A stretch of 62,536 nucleotides of DNA. Origin: an uncultured Bacteroidota bacterium (GTDB lineage Bacteria > Bacteroidota > Bacteroidia > Flavobacteriales > Flavobacteriaceae). The notes beneath the pieces were generated by a model. It ran no database searches, had not been told where the DNA came from, and saw nothing but the letters and a program-made list of their open reading frames with translations. This document shows, piece after piece, positions 8,575-17,259 of the stretch; the stretch's first letter is position 1; each line of letters begins with the position of its first letter. The translations under genes were made by a program, and so were the position numbers. The stretch spans positions 1 through 62,536 of the forward strand of contig CABYBK010000003.1 of assembly GCA_902517245.1 (NCBI GenBank), written 5' to 3'.

Positions 8575-9483
8575 CTAGTTGTTCCACATATCTTGTTCAA
8601 AATCACGAATGACTGATTTAATTCGCTCCGATTCAATTAGCTGACGTAAAGCATCTTCATATATATACTCTTTAACTTCACGGTCTTCATAAACATTTTC
8701 TTCTTTATAAATTGAAGAATTAAAACGCCTTGAGTTCAACATCATGTCAAAGGTTATTGATTTTGAAGAATTTCTTGTATTAAATACCCTATGTTTATTT
8801 AAGGTTTCTCGAGCATCAGGAAACCATACCCAAAATAATGGAAGAATATCAGGATCTTCAGAGCTTTCGGATAGTGTTGAAACATCCTGTGCTCCTGGAG
8901 CAATTCCTAATAAACGGTATCTTAGCTCACCTAATCTTTTATTAAAATACCATGTTCCTTTAATAAAATATTGTACTACTTTAAATGAATCGATTATATA
9001 AACATCATAGTCATCGTCAGTAAGCTCATCTTCTGTAATTATACCTGAATTTAATTTTTGCCTTGCTTCCTCTGTAATTTTTCTATCTTCAAGTTTAACT
9101 TTTAGATCTTCGTAGGTAAGTTTTTCATTGAAATAATCTGTTTCATATATTTCAGTGATATTACCTTCCTGAATGTTGTCCATCAATACTCTAAAAAGAG
9201 ATTGACGATCACTTGATAAATATCCGTTATTAACTGAAGGGTAATAATATGGAAAATTAATTCTCTCATCTAAATCGATAATCTCCCAAATTGTTTTTGA
9301 CCAAAGTATATCTCTGTCATCTACGTAACCATACTGAACTGGTTTTGTTTCATTTGCCTCACTTTGCTCATAATAAAGTCCTACCTCTTGGGGAACTTTA
9401 GCATTCAACAAGTTTGACTGAGCACTAATTTTATTTGAACCAATTATAGCAAGTATTAAAACAATAAAAATTACATTTTTCAT
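8575..9483 (-). CDS. gldN: Gliding motility / type IX secretion protein GldN
   Basis: A 302-residue periplasmic protein with a signal peptide ending near ISAQ (residue 22). GldN (PorN) forms the periplasmic ring of the type IX secretion system together with the lipoprotein GldK. The identification rests on position as the last gene of gldK-L-M-N, on length, and on GldN-like segments such as DDRDILWSKTIWEIIDLDERINFPYYYP and the LGIAPG region. It lies 13 bases after gldM and is followed by the terminator at 8528-8557. Confidence 0.93.
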   Translation of the reverse strand: MKNVIFIVLILAIIGSNKISAQSNLLNAKVPQEVGLYYEQSEANETKPVQYGYVDDRDILWSKTIWEIIDLDERINFPYYYPSVNNGYLSSDRQSLFRVLMDNIQEGNITEIYETDYFNEKLTYEDLKVKLEDRKITEEARQKLNSGIITEDELTDDDYDVYIIDSFKVVQYFIKGTWYFNKRLGELRYRLLGIAPGAQDVSTLSESSEDPDILPLFWVWFPDARETLNKHRVFNTRNSSKSITFDMMLNSRRFNSSIYKEENVYEDREVKEYIYEDALRQLIESERIKSVIRDFEQDMWNN

Positions 9484-9496
9484 AAGTAAAGTGTAT

Positions 9497-11074
9497 TTAA
9501 TTAACTGTAATCGATATCGGTGATGTTTGTCCGAGTTTATAACTCGGATTTGAAGGAATTATTACTTCAATATCAGAAATAATTACTGTTTGTCCATTTT
9601 TGATTCGACTTAACATGGATTTTGCTTTGTTATTTAACCTATTGCCTGCAATTACGATACTGGTCTGCCCAGGTGCTCTAAAACGGAAAGATTTTGTTTC
9701 TAAAGGTAGATCAAAATCAAAATCTTCAAGTCTTGCCTCAACTGTTCCTCTCTCTAAACTTGACTTTGGGATAGAAAAAGATCCCGATTTCCCCCTAAAA
9801 TACCCTGCTGGTTTAGGTATTTCTTTTATTCTAAATGTGGATACTGAAGATACTCGTTTACCGTCAGGTAGAGTTCCGGAAACATTTATTTTAACTTCTG
9901 TTCCTTTAGATGGAAATATATTGTATTTACTGCCACGAACACGTCTTAAGCCAGGGGCAGAAGCTTTTACTTTACTGTCTTGAACCCCAGGGATAGATAT
10001 TGTCATCGGATTTTGAACCCCTCGGTAAACAACATTCATTTTATCTGCGGAAATTACTGCAGAGTTAGGTTTGGAAATTACTGTATAAGTTTGGTTAACG
10101 TTAATTCTAGATTCTTCACCGTCATTAAGGAATATTAGATCACCCTCAATTGTATGATCACCTGGGTTACCTGCGCTAACATTTAACTTAACACCGCCAG
10201 GGATCAATTCATAATCTTCATCTGATAGTTCTTTTCCGTCAAGTGATAGTGCAACTCCATTTGGATTTTGTGCACCTCCTTTTCTCCCTAATATAACACT
10301 CCCATCAAAAATTTCACCTTGATAATAAGCTCCTTTTTCAGTAACAAGTAAACTAGTATAATTAGACTGGTTAACCTTAGAGGACATCTTTAGTTCCTTA
10401 CCCATCAATGTAGTAAAAACATCATGCTCGGTTTGTCGGATGTCGTTTTGCATCATGGTAAGTTTAGCTAGGGACGAAATTAACGGGAATCCTTTAAAGC
10501 TAGCATCCAACCATGGTTCATCAATATCATCTCTATTTTTAATATTATTGTTTTGATCTCCAGTAAAAAATCGAGCTTCAACCATTTCAATCGACTCAGG
10601 ATATCTACTTCCAAATACTTGGATTACATGCATTTTATAATCTTGAATCATATTTATAAAATTCTCCTTTGCCTCTTGGGATCCTTCTTTAAACCATATA
10701 ACATCTAATGCTTCTCCTTTATCCATTTGAGCAAATTCTTTGAGCTCTGGGTCTTTCTCTCTTTGCTTTTCAGTTATTGTATTTTTTAATTCTTCAATCG
10801 AATTGAAGAAAGCATCAGATTCTATCTTTATTTGCTCAGCAGTTTTTTTGTGCGCAATCCACTTACCACCTTTTTCCTCAGCATTTACAAGAATATTTTC
10901 TAAAAGTGCATTATTACTTACCTGAACGCGATCATTCGCGTCGGTGATCTTTTCAAACATTTGTCCAAATCCGTCAAGAACCTCTTTACTTACATTTAAT
11001 GCAAGCATCGTAATAAATACCAAGTACATTAGACTGATTAATTTCTGCCTTGGTGTTTCTTTAGCTCCAGCCAT
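9497..11074 (-). CDS. gldM: Gliding motility / type IX secretion motor protein GldM
   Basis: A 525-residue protein with the classic GldM N-terminus: MAGAKETPRQKLISLMYLVF leads into one membrane helix (about residues 12-32), followed by a long periplasmic part made of a helical domain and several beta-rich domains. GldM (PorM) with GldL forms the inner-membrane motor that uses the proton gradient to drive type IX secretion and gliding. It lies 4 bases after gldL and 13 bases before gldN, so all three are co-transcribed. Length is normal for the family. Confidence 0.96.
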   Translation of the reverse strand: MAGAKETPRQKLISLMYLVFITMLALNVSKEVLDGFGQMFEKITDANDRVQVSNNALLENILVNAEEKGGKWIAHKKTAEQIKIESDAFFNSIEELKNTITEKQREKDPELKEFAQMDKGEALDVIWFKEGSQEAKENFINMIQDYKMHVIQVFGSRYPESIEMVEARFFTGDQNNNIKNRDDIDEPWLDASFKGFPLISSLAKLTMMQNDIRQTEHDVFTTLMGKELKMSSKVNQSNYTSLLVTEKGAYYQGEIFDGSVILGRKGGAQNPNGVALSLDGKELSDEDYELIPGGVKLNVSAGNPGDHTIEGDLIFLNDGEESRINVNQTYTVISKPNSAVISADKMNVVYRGVQNPMTISIPGVQDSKVKASAPGLRRVRGSKYNIFPSKGTEVKINVSGTLPDGKRVSSVSTFRIKEIPKPAGYFRGKSGSFSIPKSSLERGTVEARLEDFDFDLPLETKSFRFRAPGQTSIVIAGNRLNNKAKSMLSRIKNGQTVIISDIEVIIPSNPSYKLGQTSPISITVN

Positions 11075-11078
11075 TTTC

Positions 11079-11726
11079 TTATTTTTTAGACATGGCGGTT
11101 AGCATTCCACCGTAAACATTATTCAATGCCGCTAAATTAGCAGATAAACTTTCCATTTGAACTCTGAGTTGCTGAGCATCTTGGTTAATCTTTTCTTTTA
11201 ACTCAGAATTTCCTTTAGCATTTGAAACTTGCTGTTGGTAATTTAAGTTTAATTGTTCCAACTGGCCAGCAGCTTTTGACAATTCTTGAGAATAACTTTG
11301 AGATGCTGATATAGCTTCTGAGGCGGGTGATAAAGCTTTAGCAGAATTTTCTAACCCTTTGATGCTTTTTGCTAGGGAGTTCATCAGGTTAACATCAAGC
11401 TTAGCTTCTTGCATCAAGGCATCAATTTTTGAAGATAATCCTTGGTCTCCACCACCTGAAGGTTTTGATGAACCTGCACCTTTCATTTTCTTTACAAAAT
11501 CAGTATGTTCTTCTTTTATTTCCCCAGTATTTAGGGCAGAAACTGTAAAAATAAGTGCTTCTGTTCCTAATCCAAGTCCTAGTACTAATCCTCCTGTTAT
11601 GGGTCCAATTTCAAGGTGAAGAATTTTAAAAAGAGCACCAATAATTACTACGGCCCCTCCAAGTCCAAATAGCATATGCATTGCTACCTTACTTCTTAAA
11701 CGTTTATTTAAAGCTTTGTCTGTCAT
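11079..11726 (-). CDS. gldL: Gliding motility / type IX secretion motor protein GldL
   Basis: A 215-residue inner-membrane protein with two N-terminal helices (about 16-36 and 45-65) and a Gln/Ser-rich cytoplasmic coiled-coil C-terminus. The first helix ends in FKILHLEIGP. The second contains GTEALIF, whose Glu (E56) appears to align with the proton-channel glutamate of Flavobacterium GldL (E49), from memory of that sequence. GldL surrounds GldM in the motor. A 142-base gap separates it from gldK, more than in tightly packed gld operons, and may hold a promoter or processing site. Confidence 0.95.
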   Translation of the reverse strand: MTDKALNKRLRSKVAMHMLFGLGGAVVIIGALFKILHLEIGPITGGLVLGLGLGTEALIFTVSALNTGEIKEEHTDFVKKMKGAGSSKPSGGGDQGLSSKIDALMQEAKLDVNLMNSLAKSIKGLENSAKALSPASEAISASQSYSQELSKAAGQLEQLNLNYQQQVSNAKGNSELKEKINQDAQQLRVQMESLSANLAALNNVYGGMLTAMSKK

Positions 11727-11868
11727 GTTTGAAAATTTTGATTTATAAATATATGAAGATATAATTAAATATATGTTTTAAATCTATAAGTAATCCAAGC
11801 CTTTAAAATTTTAAGATTAACTAAAACTTAAAAAAGATTTAAAATAAAACTAAATCTCAAGTAGTTTA

Positions 11869-13245
11869 CTACTTAATTTTAACTTTCTGGGGTCCTAAAT
11901 AATCTTGTACAGTTCGAAAACCTATGTAACTTCTTGATGTGTCAGAATATTCAAAATCTCGAGAGCTAACTCTTAAAAAATAAGCAACATCTTTCCAAGA
12001 TCCACCCCTAACAACCTTTCGTTTTTCAGTGTCAAAGGACATGTTTGGATTTAAGGAGGAAACATATTCATATGATCCAGCATTGTATGACGAATTTGTC
12101 CATTCAGCTACATTACCCGCCATATTATACAAATTGTAGTCATTAGGAAGATACGATTTTGCTTCAACTGTATAGACAGCTTGATCAGCAGCATAGTCAC
12201 CTCTAAGTGGTTTAAAGTTTGCTAGAAAACAAGCTCTGTCATTAAGTAGATATGGAGAACCCCATGGATAAGTACCAGACGGTATTCCCCCTCGAGCAGC
12301 ATATTCCCATTCTGCCTCGTTGGGAAGGCGAAAACGACTTACATTAGGTTTACCTTTATCACGCTGATAGTCATTTTTAAATTTAGTCCTCCAGTTACAA
12401 AATGCGACTGCTTGTGTCCAGGATACACCTACAACAGGATAATCTTGATATGCAGGATGGGAAAAATAATCGTTGTGCATAGGCTCATTGTAAGAATATG
12501 TGAAATCTTTAATCCATACTGTCGTATCAGGATAAATCTCAACTTCTTCTCTTTTAATGAATGGCTCTCTGTCGATAAATTGATTGCGTAATCTTTTTGA
12601 TTCAGCAGCAGCTCCTTCGGCATCAAACCAAGTATATGAGTATTTGAGTTTTTCAACATCGAGTTTCATTTCGCCATTATACCATAATTCGGGTGGTAGA
12701 TATAGTGAGTCCATGATTTTTGCATAATTTTTGTCAACATAATCTTCAGTATCCCATGTTAGGTCGGCATCCCAATTTAGTGCTCTACCAGCATACAGGT
12801 TTTCATCAACATCGTAATATGCCTCCCGCATATATTTCTGATATTCATTGAGTTTAGTAGTATCTGAATCCTGAAATACAAATTCCCCAATACCATCTTT
12901 ATTATCTTCACCAAGGCCTAAGTCCTCTGCTTCCCGAGCAAGCATCGCTAAGGCTATTGAGTCTTTTACCCAATAAACAAACTGACGATATTCACTGTTC
13001 GTAATTTCAGTTTCGTCCATATAAAAGGAAGGAACCGTAACTGTTTTCGCTGGAGCATTTTGTAATTGGGCTAAGTCTTCGTCCGATTTTCCCATTATAA
13101 AAGCACCGCCTTCAACAAGAACCATCCCAAAAGGCTTCTCTCCAAACCACTTTTTCTGTTGAACACCTATAAGCTCTCCTCTGTTTTTGCTTCCGCACGA
13201 AACTACTATTAGGGAAAGTGTTAATAAAGCTAAAAGTCTTCTCAT
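11869..13245 (-). CDS. gldK: Gliding motility / type IX secretion lipoprotein GldK
   Basis: A 458-residue lipoprotein: the signal peptide ends IVVSC with Cys17 as the acylated residue. The rest is a formylglycine-generating-enzyme (sulfatase-modifying factor) fold, with FGMVLVEGGAFIMG, FYMDETEITNSEYRQFV, RLPNEAEWEYAARGG, NMAGNVAEWTNSSY and VVRGGSWKD. In GldK/PorK this fold is structural, forming the outer-membrane-associated ring with GldN. It is the first gld gene and follows the arginase-fold gene by 128 bases. Confidence 0.95.
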   Translation of the reverse strand: MRRLLALLTLSLIVVSCGSKNRGELIGVQQKKWFGEKPFGMVLVEGGAFIMGKSDEDLAQLQNAPAKTVTVPSFYMDETEITNSEYRQFVYWVKDSIALAMLAREAEDLGLGEDNKDGIGEFVFQDSDTTKLNEYQKYMREAYYDVDENLYAGRALNWDADLTWDTEDYVDKNYAKIMDSLYLPPELWYNGEMKLDVEKLKYSYTWFDAEGAAAESKRLRNQFIDREPFIKREEVEIYPDTTVWIKDFTYSYNEPMHNDYFSHPAYQDYPVVGVSWTQAVAFCNWRTKFKNDYQRDKGKPNVSRFRLPNEAEWEYAARGGIPSGTYPWGSPYLLNDRACFLANFKPLRGDYAADQAVYTVEAKSYLPNDYNLYNMAGNVAEWTNSSYNAGSYEYVSSLNPNMSFDTEKRKVVRGGSWKDVAYFLRVSSRDFEYSDTSRSYIGFRTVQDYLGPQKVKIK

Positions 13246-13373
13246 TAATATTTTTATTAAAACGTAAATTAAGTTTTAATAGGACATAAAACTACTTATT
13301 TTTTTTTTATAAACTATAATTGCTCAATAAATGAGTTCAAATACATCCCCATATTTTAATTTTCAATCTAAAA

Positions 13374-14525
13374 TTAATTCATTCTTCTGATTGCATTATA
13401 CCATCTTTCAGGGATAATATCTTGGGCCGCCAACTCATAATCATTTTTTGTGCATGCTAATAACGCTTTAGTTTTCGTTTTATTATCTAAATTAGTCTCA
13501 TTTGTTAATTCCATCCACCAACGATTGCTTTTTTCGCTTTTGTAAAATATAATTGTTTGATTAGAAAGGGTGACAGAATATTTTAAAAAACCGTTATTAA
13601 TGTTAATTGGATGTTCATCAAACCTATAATGAAATCCTTCTATAAAATACCAAACTATCTGTGCTGCCAACTGATCCATCATTGGTGTTGAAGGGAGTTC
13701 ATATAATCCAATAAAACCTACACGATCGCTGATTCCAGCATATCTGCTTAATGCACAAATTGACCTTGAATCTATTCCATTAGGTTGACCTTTAAGTGGA
13801 TCGGCAATAGCATCCCATGACAAGCATTTCATATCAAATCCAACAATGTCAGCATCTCTAAAAATGGGTTCAACCAAATGAAGATGATCTAAAACTTGTC
13901 CCAATCTAATTCCCTCAAAATATAATTTATCCATTAAGTCTTTTTCCTCTACAGCACAATAGTAATTTTGATACCCCAAATTGCTGTAGTTATTTAAAAC
14001 ATTCGGTTTTTCCATGATGATTTTACTCATGTATGAACGACCAGAAATTAGTTCATCTTCTTGTGAAAAATCAAAAGATCTATCAACAGAAACCATATTT
14101 ACAAGCTCTTTGAATTCTTGGAAAACTTGATATAACGGGAAAATAAGGTCGTGACTACCTCCTATAAAAACAGGAACTATATTCATTTGCTTTAAATGAA
14201 ATCCGATTTCTTTTATTGCAAAATAGGTGTCTTTGACTTTTTCTCCGTTTGATAAATCACCTAAATCCGCGATCTTCAGTTTCCAGTTTCCAGGATATAA
14301 TTCATAAAATTCTCTGCGAAATTGATTTACATCATATTGTGGATTTACAAAAAAACTGTTACGCTGTTCAACTAGACCAATAATTGCTATTTGAAGCCCT
14401 TTTAATTCTGGTAAACCTGATTCTTCAGTATGAATATCAATATTTTTCCCAATGACTTGCTTAGGTAACATAGAAAGTCCTAAAATGGCTTCTTTATTTA
14501 CGGGAAGCAACAACTCTAGGCTCAT
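13374..14525 (-). CDS. Arginase/formimidoylglutamase-fold protein with missing metal ligands
   Basis: A 383-residue arginase-superfamily protein, the kind annotated as formimidoylglutamase in flavobacteria. GGSHD keeps the first ligand motif. The usual DAHxD is replaced by DRSFD, so the second His ligand is Ser, and the usual SFDxDxxDP becomes GFDMKCLSWDAIADP, where one Asp ligand is Lys. Arginases need these residues to hold two Mn ions, so hydrolase activity is doubtful. The ATG overlaps the topA stop by 4 bases, indicating translational coupling, and gldK follows on the same strand. Retention beside topA and gldKLMN suggests a structural or regulatory job, which is inference. Confidence 0.8.
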   Translation of the reverse strand: MSLELLLPVNKEAILGLSMLPKQVIGKNIDIHTEESGLPELKGLQIAIIGLVEQRNSFFVNPQYDVNQFRREFYELYPGNWKLKIADLGDLSNGEKVKDTYFAIKEIGFHLKQMNIVPVFIGGSHDLIFPLYQVFQEFKELVNMVSVDRSFDFSQEDELISGRSYMSKIIMEKPNVLNNYSNLGYQNYYCAVEEKDLMDKLYFEGIRLGQVLDHLHLVEPIFRDADIVGFDMKCLSWDAIADPLKGQPNGIDSRSICALSRYAGISDRVGFIGLYELPSTPMMDQLAAQIVWYFIEGFHYRFDEHPININNGFLKYSVTLSNQTIIFYKSEKSNRWWMELTNETNLDNKTKTKALLACTKNDYELAAQDIIPERWYNAIRRMN

Positions 14526-17002
14526 TTTTTCTTTGGTGATTTATTTTTTTTCCTTGCTTTACTAGAAGCCCCTAGATATTTTTCAGCTTCTGCCAATGTG
14601 ATTTTTGTCGCATCGACTTCTTTTCCAATTACTACTTTTTTCTTTCCTTGAATTATCTGGTGTCTCCCCCAGCGTGCTTTTTCTACGCGAATTCCTGCCT
14701 CACTCCAATCATGGACTAATTTATCTTTTTCCTTTTGGATTTTCTCTTCGATTAAATCTACAATATCTGAATCTTTCAAATTATCAAAATCATATTTCTT
14801 ATTTACATTAATAAATAAACCACTCCATTTCAAAAACGGACCAAAACGACCTATACCCTTGGTAACTGGAAGTTCGTTGAATGTGTATATCGGAGCATCT
14901 GCTTTTAACTTTTTATCTATCAAATCAATTGCAGTATCTAAATTAACCTCAGAAGGTATAATCTCTTTTGGCAAAGAAACAAAAATCCCTTTATGCTTAA
15001 TGTATGGTCCAAATCGTCCATTATTTATTATTACCTCTTCTTCTTGATAAGTACCAATGGTTTTAGGCATTTCAAAAAGTTGCATAACCTGCTCAAAGGT
15101 GATACTCTCTAACTGTTGATTAGGACTTAAACTTGCATATATAGGCTTTTCTTCTTCTTCAGGATCACCAATCTGAGCTATTGGACCAAATTTGCCTAAT
15201 CTTACTTTTACTGGTCTGCCAGAACTCGGATCAACTCCTAAAACACGTTCTCCAGATTCACGCTGTGCATTTTCTTTAACATATTCCACTGTATTGTGGA
15301 ATTTCTCATAAAAACCTTTGAGCATTTCTGTCCAGTCTTTACCACCATTTGCTATATCATCAAAATTTTGCTCTACTTGCGCAGTAAAATTTAAATCTAA
15401 AATAGTTTTGAAATTTTCAACTAAAAAGTCATTAACAATCATTCCAATGTCGGTAGGTATTAATTTTCCTTTATCATTACCAATCATTTCCGAACGTTTT
15501 TCAATTTTGATAATCTGATCTTTAAGTATTAGTTGATCATAAGATCTGCTCTCTCCATCAGAATTGCCTTTTTCAACATATTTTCGATTTTGAATCGTAG
15601 AAATAGTAGGAGCGTAAGTAGAGGGTCTTCCTATCCCAAGCTCTTCCATTTTTTTAACCAATGAAGCTTCCGAAAAACGAAAAGGGGGACGAGAAAAACG
15701 TTCTGTAGCAATCATTTGGTTTAATAAAACCCTGTCACCTGTCTTTACCTTTGGTAAAATTGTATTTTCTTCATCTACTTCATCATCTGTTCCTTCCATG
15801 TAAATTTTAAGAAAACCATCAAAAGTTACTACTTCTCCTTTAGCTTTAAAATAATTTTGATGTTTGTCAGCTTGAATGTAAATCTGTGTTCTTTCCAGAG
15901 CAGCATCCTTCATTTGCGAAGCTAAAGTTCTTCTCCAAATAAGTTCATAAAGCCTTGATTGATCATGATCTACATCAATACTTTTATTTAAAAAGTTCGT
16001 AGGTCGAATGGCTTCATGCGCTTCTTGAGCTCCCTTATTTTTTGTTATAAAATTCCGATTCTGAACATATTCCTCCCCATAAACTGATAATATTTGAGTA
16101 TTTATATTTCTAAGAGCTTCATCAGATAAGTTGACACTATCTGTTCTCATATAAGTTATATAACCTGCTTCATATAGTCTTTGAGCAACATTCATTGTCT
16201 TAGAAACAGAAAAATATAACTTTCTCGATGCTTCTTGCTGTAAAGTAGAAGTTGTAAAAGGAGGGGGAGGGCTCTTCTTCCCAGGTTTCTTTTTAACTTC
16301 ACTCACCTTAAACTCAGTCGAGACATTTTGTTCTAAAAATGCTAATGCTTGTTTTTTTGATGAAAATAATTTATCTACTTGGGATGGTATTACTTTATTG
16401 CTTTTAGTTCGAAAGATTGCTTGGGTCCTAAAACTAGGTTCAGGTGAAAAATTTCTTATTTCACGTTCTCGTTCCACAATAATTCTAACCGCAACAGATT
16501 GAACTCTTCCTGCCGACAATCCTCCTTTTACTTTACGCCAAAGTACTGGAGACAACTCATAGCCTACGAGTCGATCTAAAATTCTTCTGGCTTGTTGAGC
16601 ATTGACCAAATTGAAATCAATTCCCCTGGGTTTTTCTATTGCTTTTTGAATCGCATTTTGAGTTATTTCAGAAAAAACAATTCGTTTAGAATTAGTTTTT
16701 GAAAGATTTAAAGTATTTGCTAAATGCCATGCAATTGCTTCTCCTTCTCGGTCTTCATCACTAGCTAACCAAACTGTTTCGGCTTTTTTAGCTAAGCTTT
16801 TTAGCTCGCTGACGAGTTTTTTCTTATCACTACTAACAATATATTTAGCAGAAAAATCACCTGAAACATCCACTCCTAGCTCTTTTGCTGGAAGATCTGC
16901 GATATGCCCATAACTGGAAGCAACTTTAAAACCCTCTCCTAAAAACTTCTCAATAGTTTTTGCTTTTGCAGGAGACTCAACGATTACTAAATTCTTAGCC
17001 AT
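14522..17002 (-). CDS. topA: DNA topoisomerase I
   Basis: An 826-residue type IA topoisomerase that relaxes negative supercoils. The Toprim domain spans about 1-115, with VIVESPAKAKTIEKFLG and the acidic SDEDREGEAIAWH (81-93). The catalytic tyrosine is Y284 in YITYMRTDS. The C-terminus has repeated GRFGPYIKHKG-like modules instead of Cys4 zinc fingers, as in other Bacteroidota, and a Lys-rich tail. A promoter with -7 TACTTTTG lies 18-25 bases upstream, and a 7-bp inverted repeat overlaps the -33 region. It heads a unit with the arginase-fold gene. Confidence 0.97.
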   Translation of the reverse strand: MAKNLVIVESPAKAKTIEKFLGEGFKVASSYGHIADLPAKELGVDVSGDFSAKYIVSSDKKKLVSELKSLAKKAETVWLASDEDREGEAIAWHLANTLNLSKTNSKRIVFSEITQNAIQKAIEKPRGIDFNLVNAQQARRILDRLVGYELSPVLWRKVKGGLSAGRVQSVAVRIIVEREREIRNFSPEPSFRTQAIFRTKSNKVIPSQVDKLFSSKKQALAFLEQNVSTEFKVSEVKKKPGKKSPPPPFTTSTLQQEASRKLYFSVSKTMNVAQRLYEAGYITYMRTDSVNLSDEALRNINTQILSVYGEEYVQNRNFITKNKGAQEAHEAIRPTNFLNKSIDVDHDQSRLYELIWRRTLASQMKDAALERTQIYIQADKHQNYFKAKGEVVTFDGFLKIYMEGTDDEVDEENTILPKVKTGDRVLLNQMIATERFSRPPFRFSEASLVKKMEELGIGRPSTYAPTISTIQNRKYVEKGNSDGESRSYDQLILKDQIIKIEKRSEMIGNDKGKLIPTDIGMIVNDFLVENFKTILDLNFTAQVEQNFDDIANGGKDWTEMLKGFYEKFHNTVEYVKENAQRESGERVLGVDPSSGRPVKVRLGKFGPIAQIGDPEEEEKPIYASLSPNQQLESITFEQVMQLFEMPKTIGTYQEEEVIINNGRFGPYIKHKGIFVSLPKEIIPSEVNLDTAIDLIDKKLKADAPIYTFNELPVTKGIGRFGPFLKWSGLFINVNKKYDFDNLKDSDIVDLIEEKIQKEKDKLVHDWSEAGIRVEKARWGRHQIIQGKKKVVIGKEVDATKITLAEAEKYLGASSKARKKNKSPKKK

Positions 17003-17019
17003 TTAATAAATTTTGGTCA

Positions 17020-17052
17020 CAAAAGTAGTTAAGTTTTTTTGGAACTTTCAAA
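17020..17052 (-). promoter_or_regulatory. topA promoter
   Basis: Read on the minus strand: -33 TTTG (17052-17049), 21-base spacer, -7 TACTTTTG (17027-17020), a perfect TAnnTTTG. The predicted start is about 7-12 bases before the topA ATG. Confidence 0.62.
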
Positions 17053-17063
17053 TTTTAAAGTTC
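17042..17063. repeat. Inverted repeat over the topA -33 region
   Basis: GAACTTT (17042-17048) and AAAGTTC (17057-17063) form a perfect 7-bp inverted repeat with an 8-base AT-only centre except for one C. It covers the proposed -33 element of topA and could be an operator; no matching regulator is evident nearby. Confidence 0.4.
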
Positions 17064-17259
17064 ACTTGTATTAAATGCTTGTGAAATTTATTCTTTATAG
17101 CTTAAATAAAAAACCCGTGAAGGCTGACTTGTAAAACAATTATTAGTGAAAATGATTTTTACATTTTGAAGAATTAATTGAAATTTATTTTAAAATCATT
17201 AAATTAAATTGAATAACTAAAAAATTATGTAATATCTATTCTATCGAAGTACATTATTT

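Noticed and set aside
17074-17133. A 19-codon ATG frame between topA and the second SulP
   Set aside because: Too short, with no ribosome-binding or conservation evidence; random frames of this length are common.
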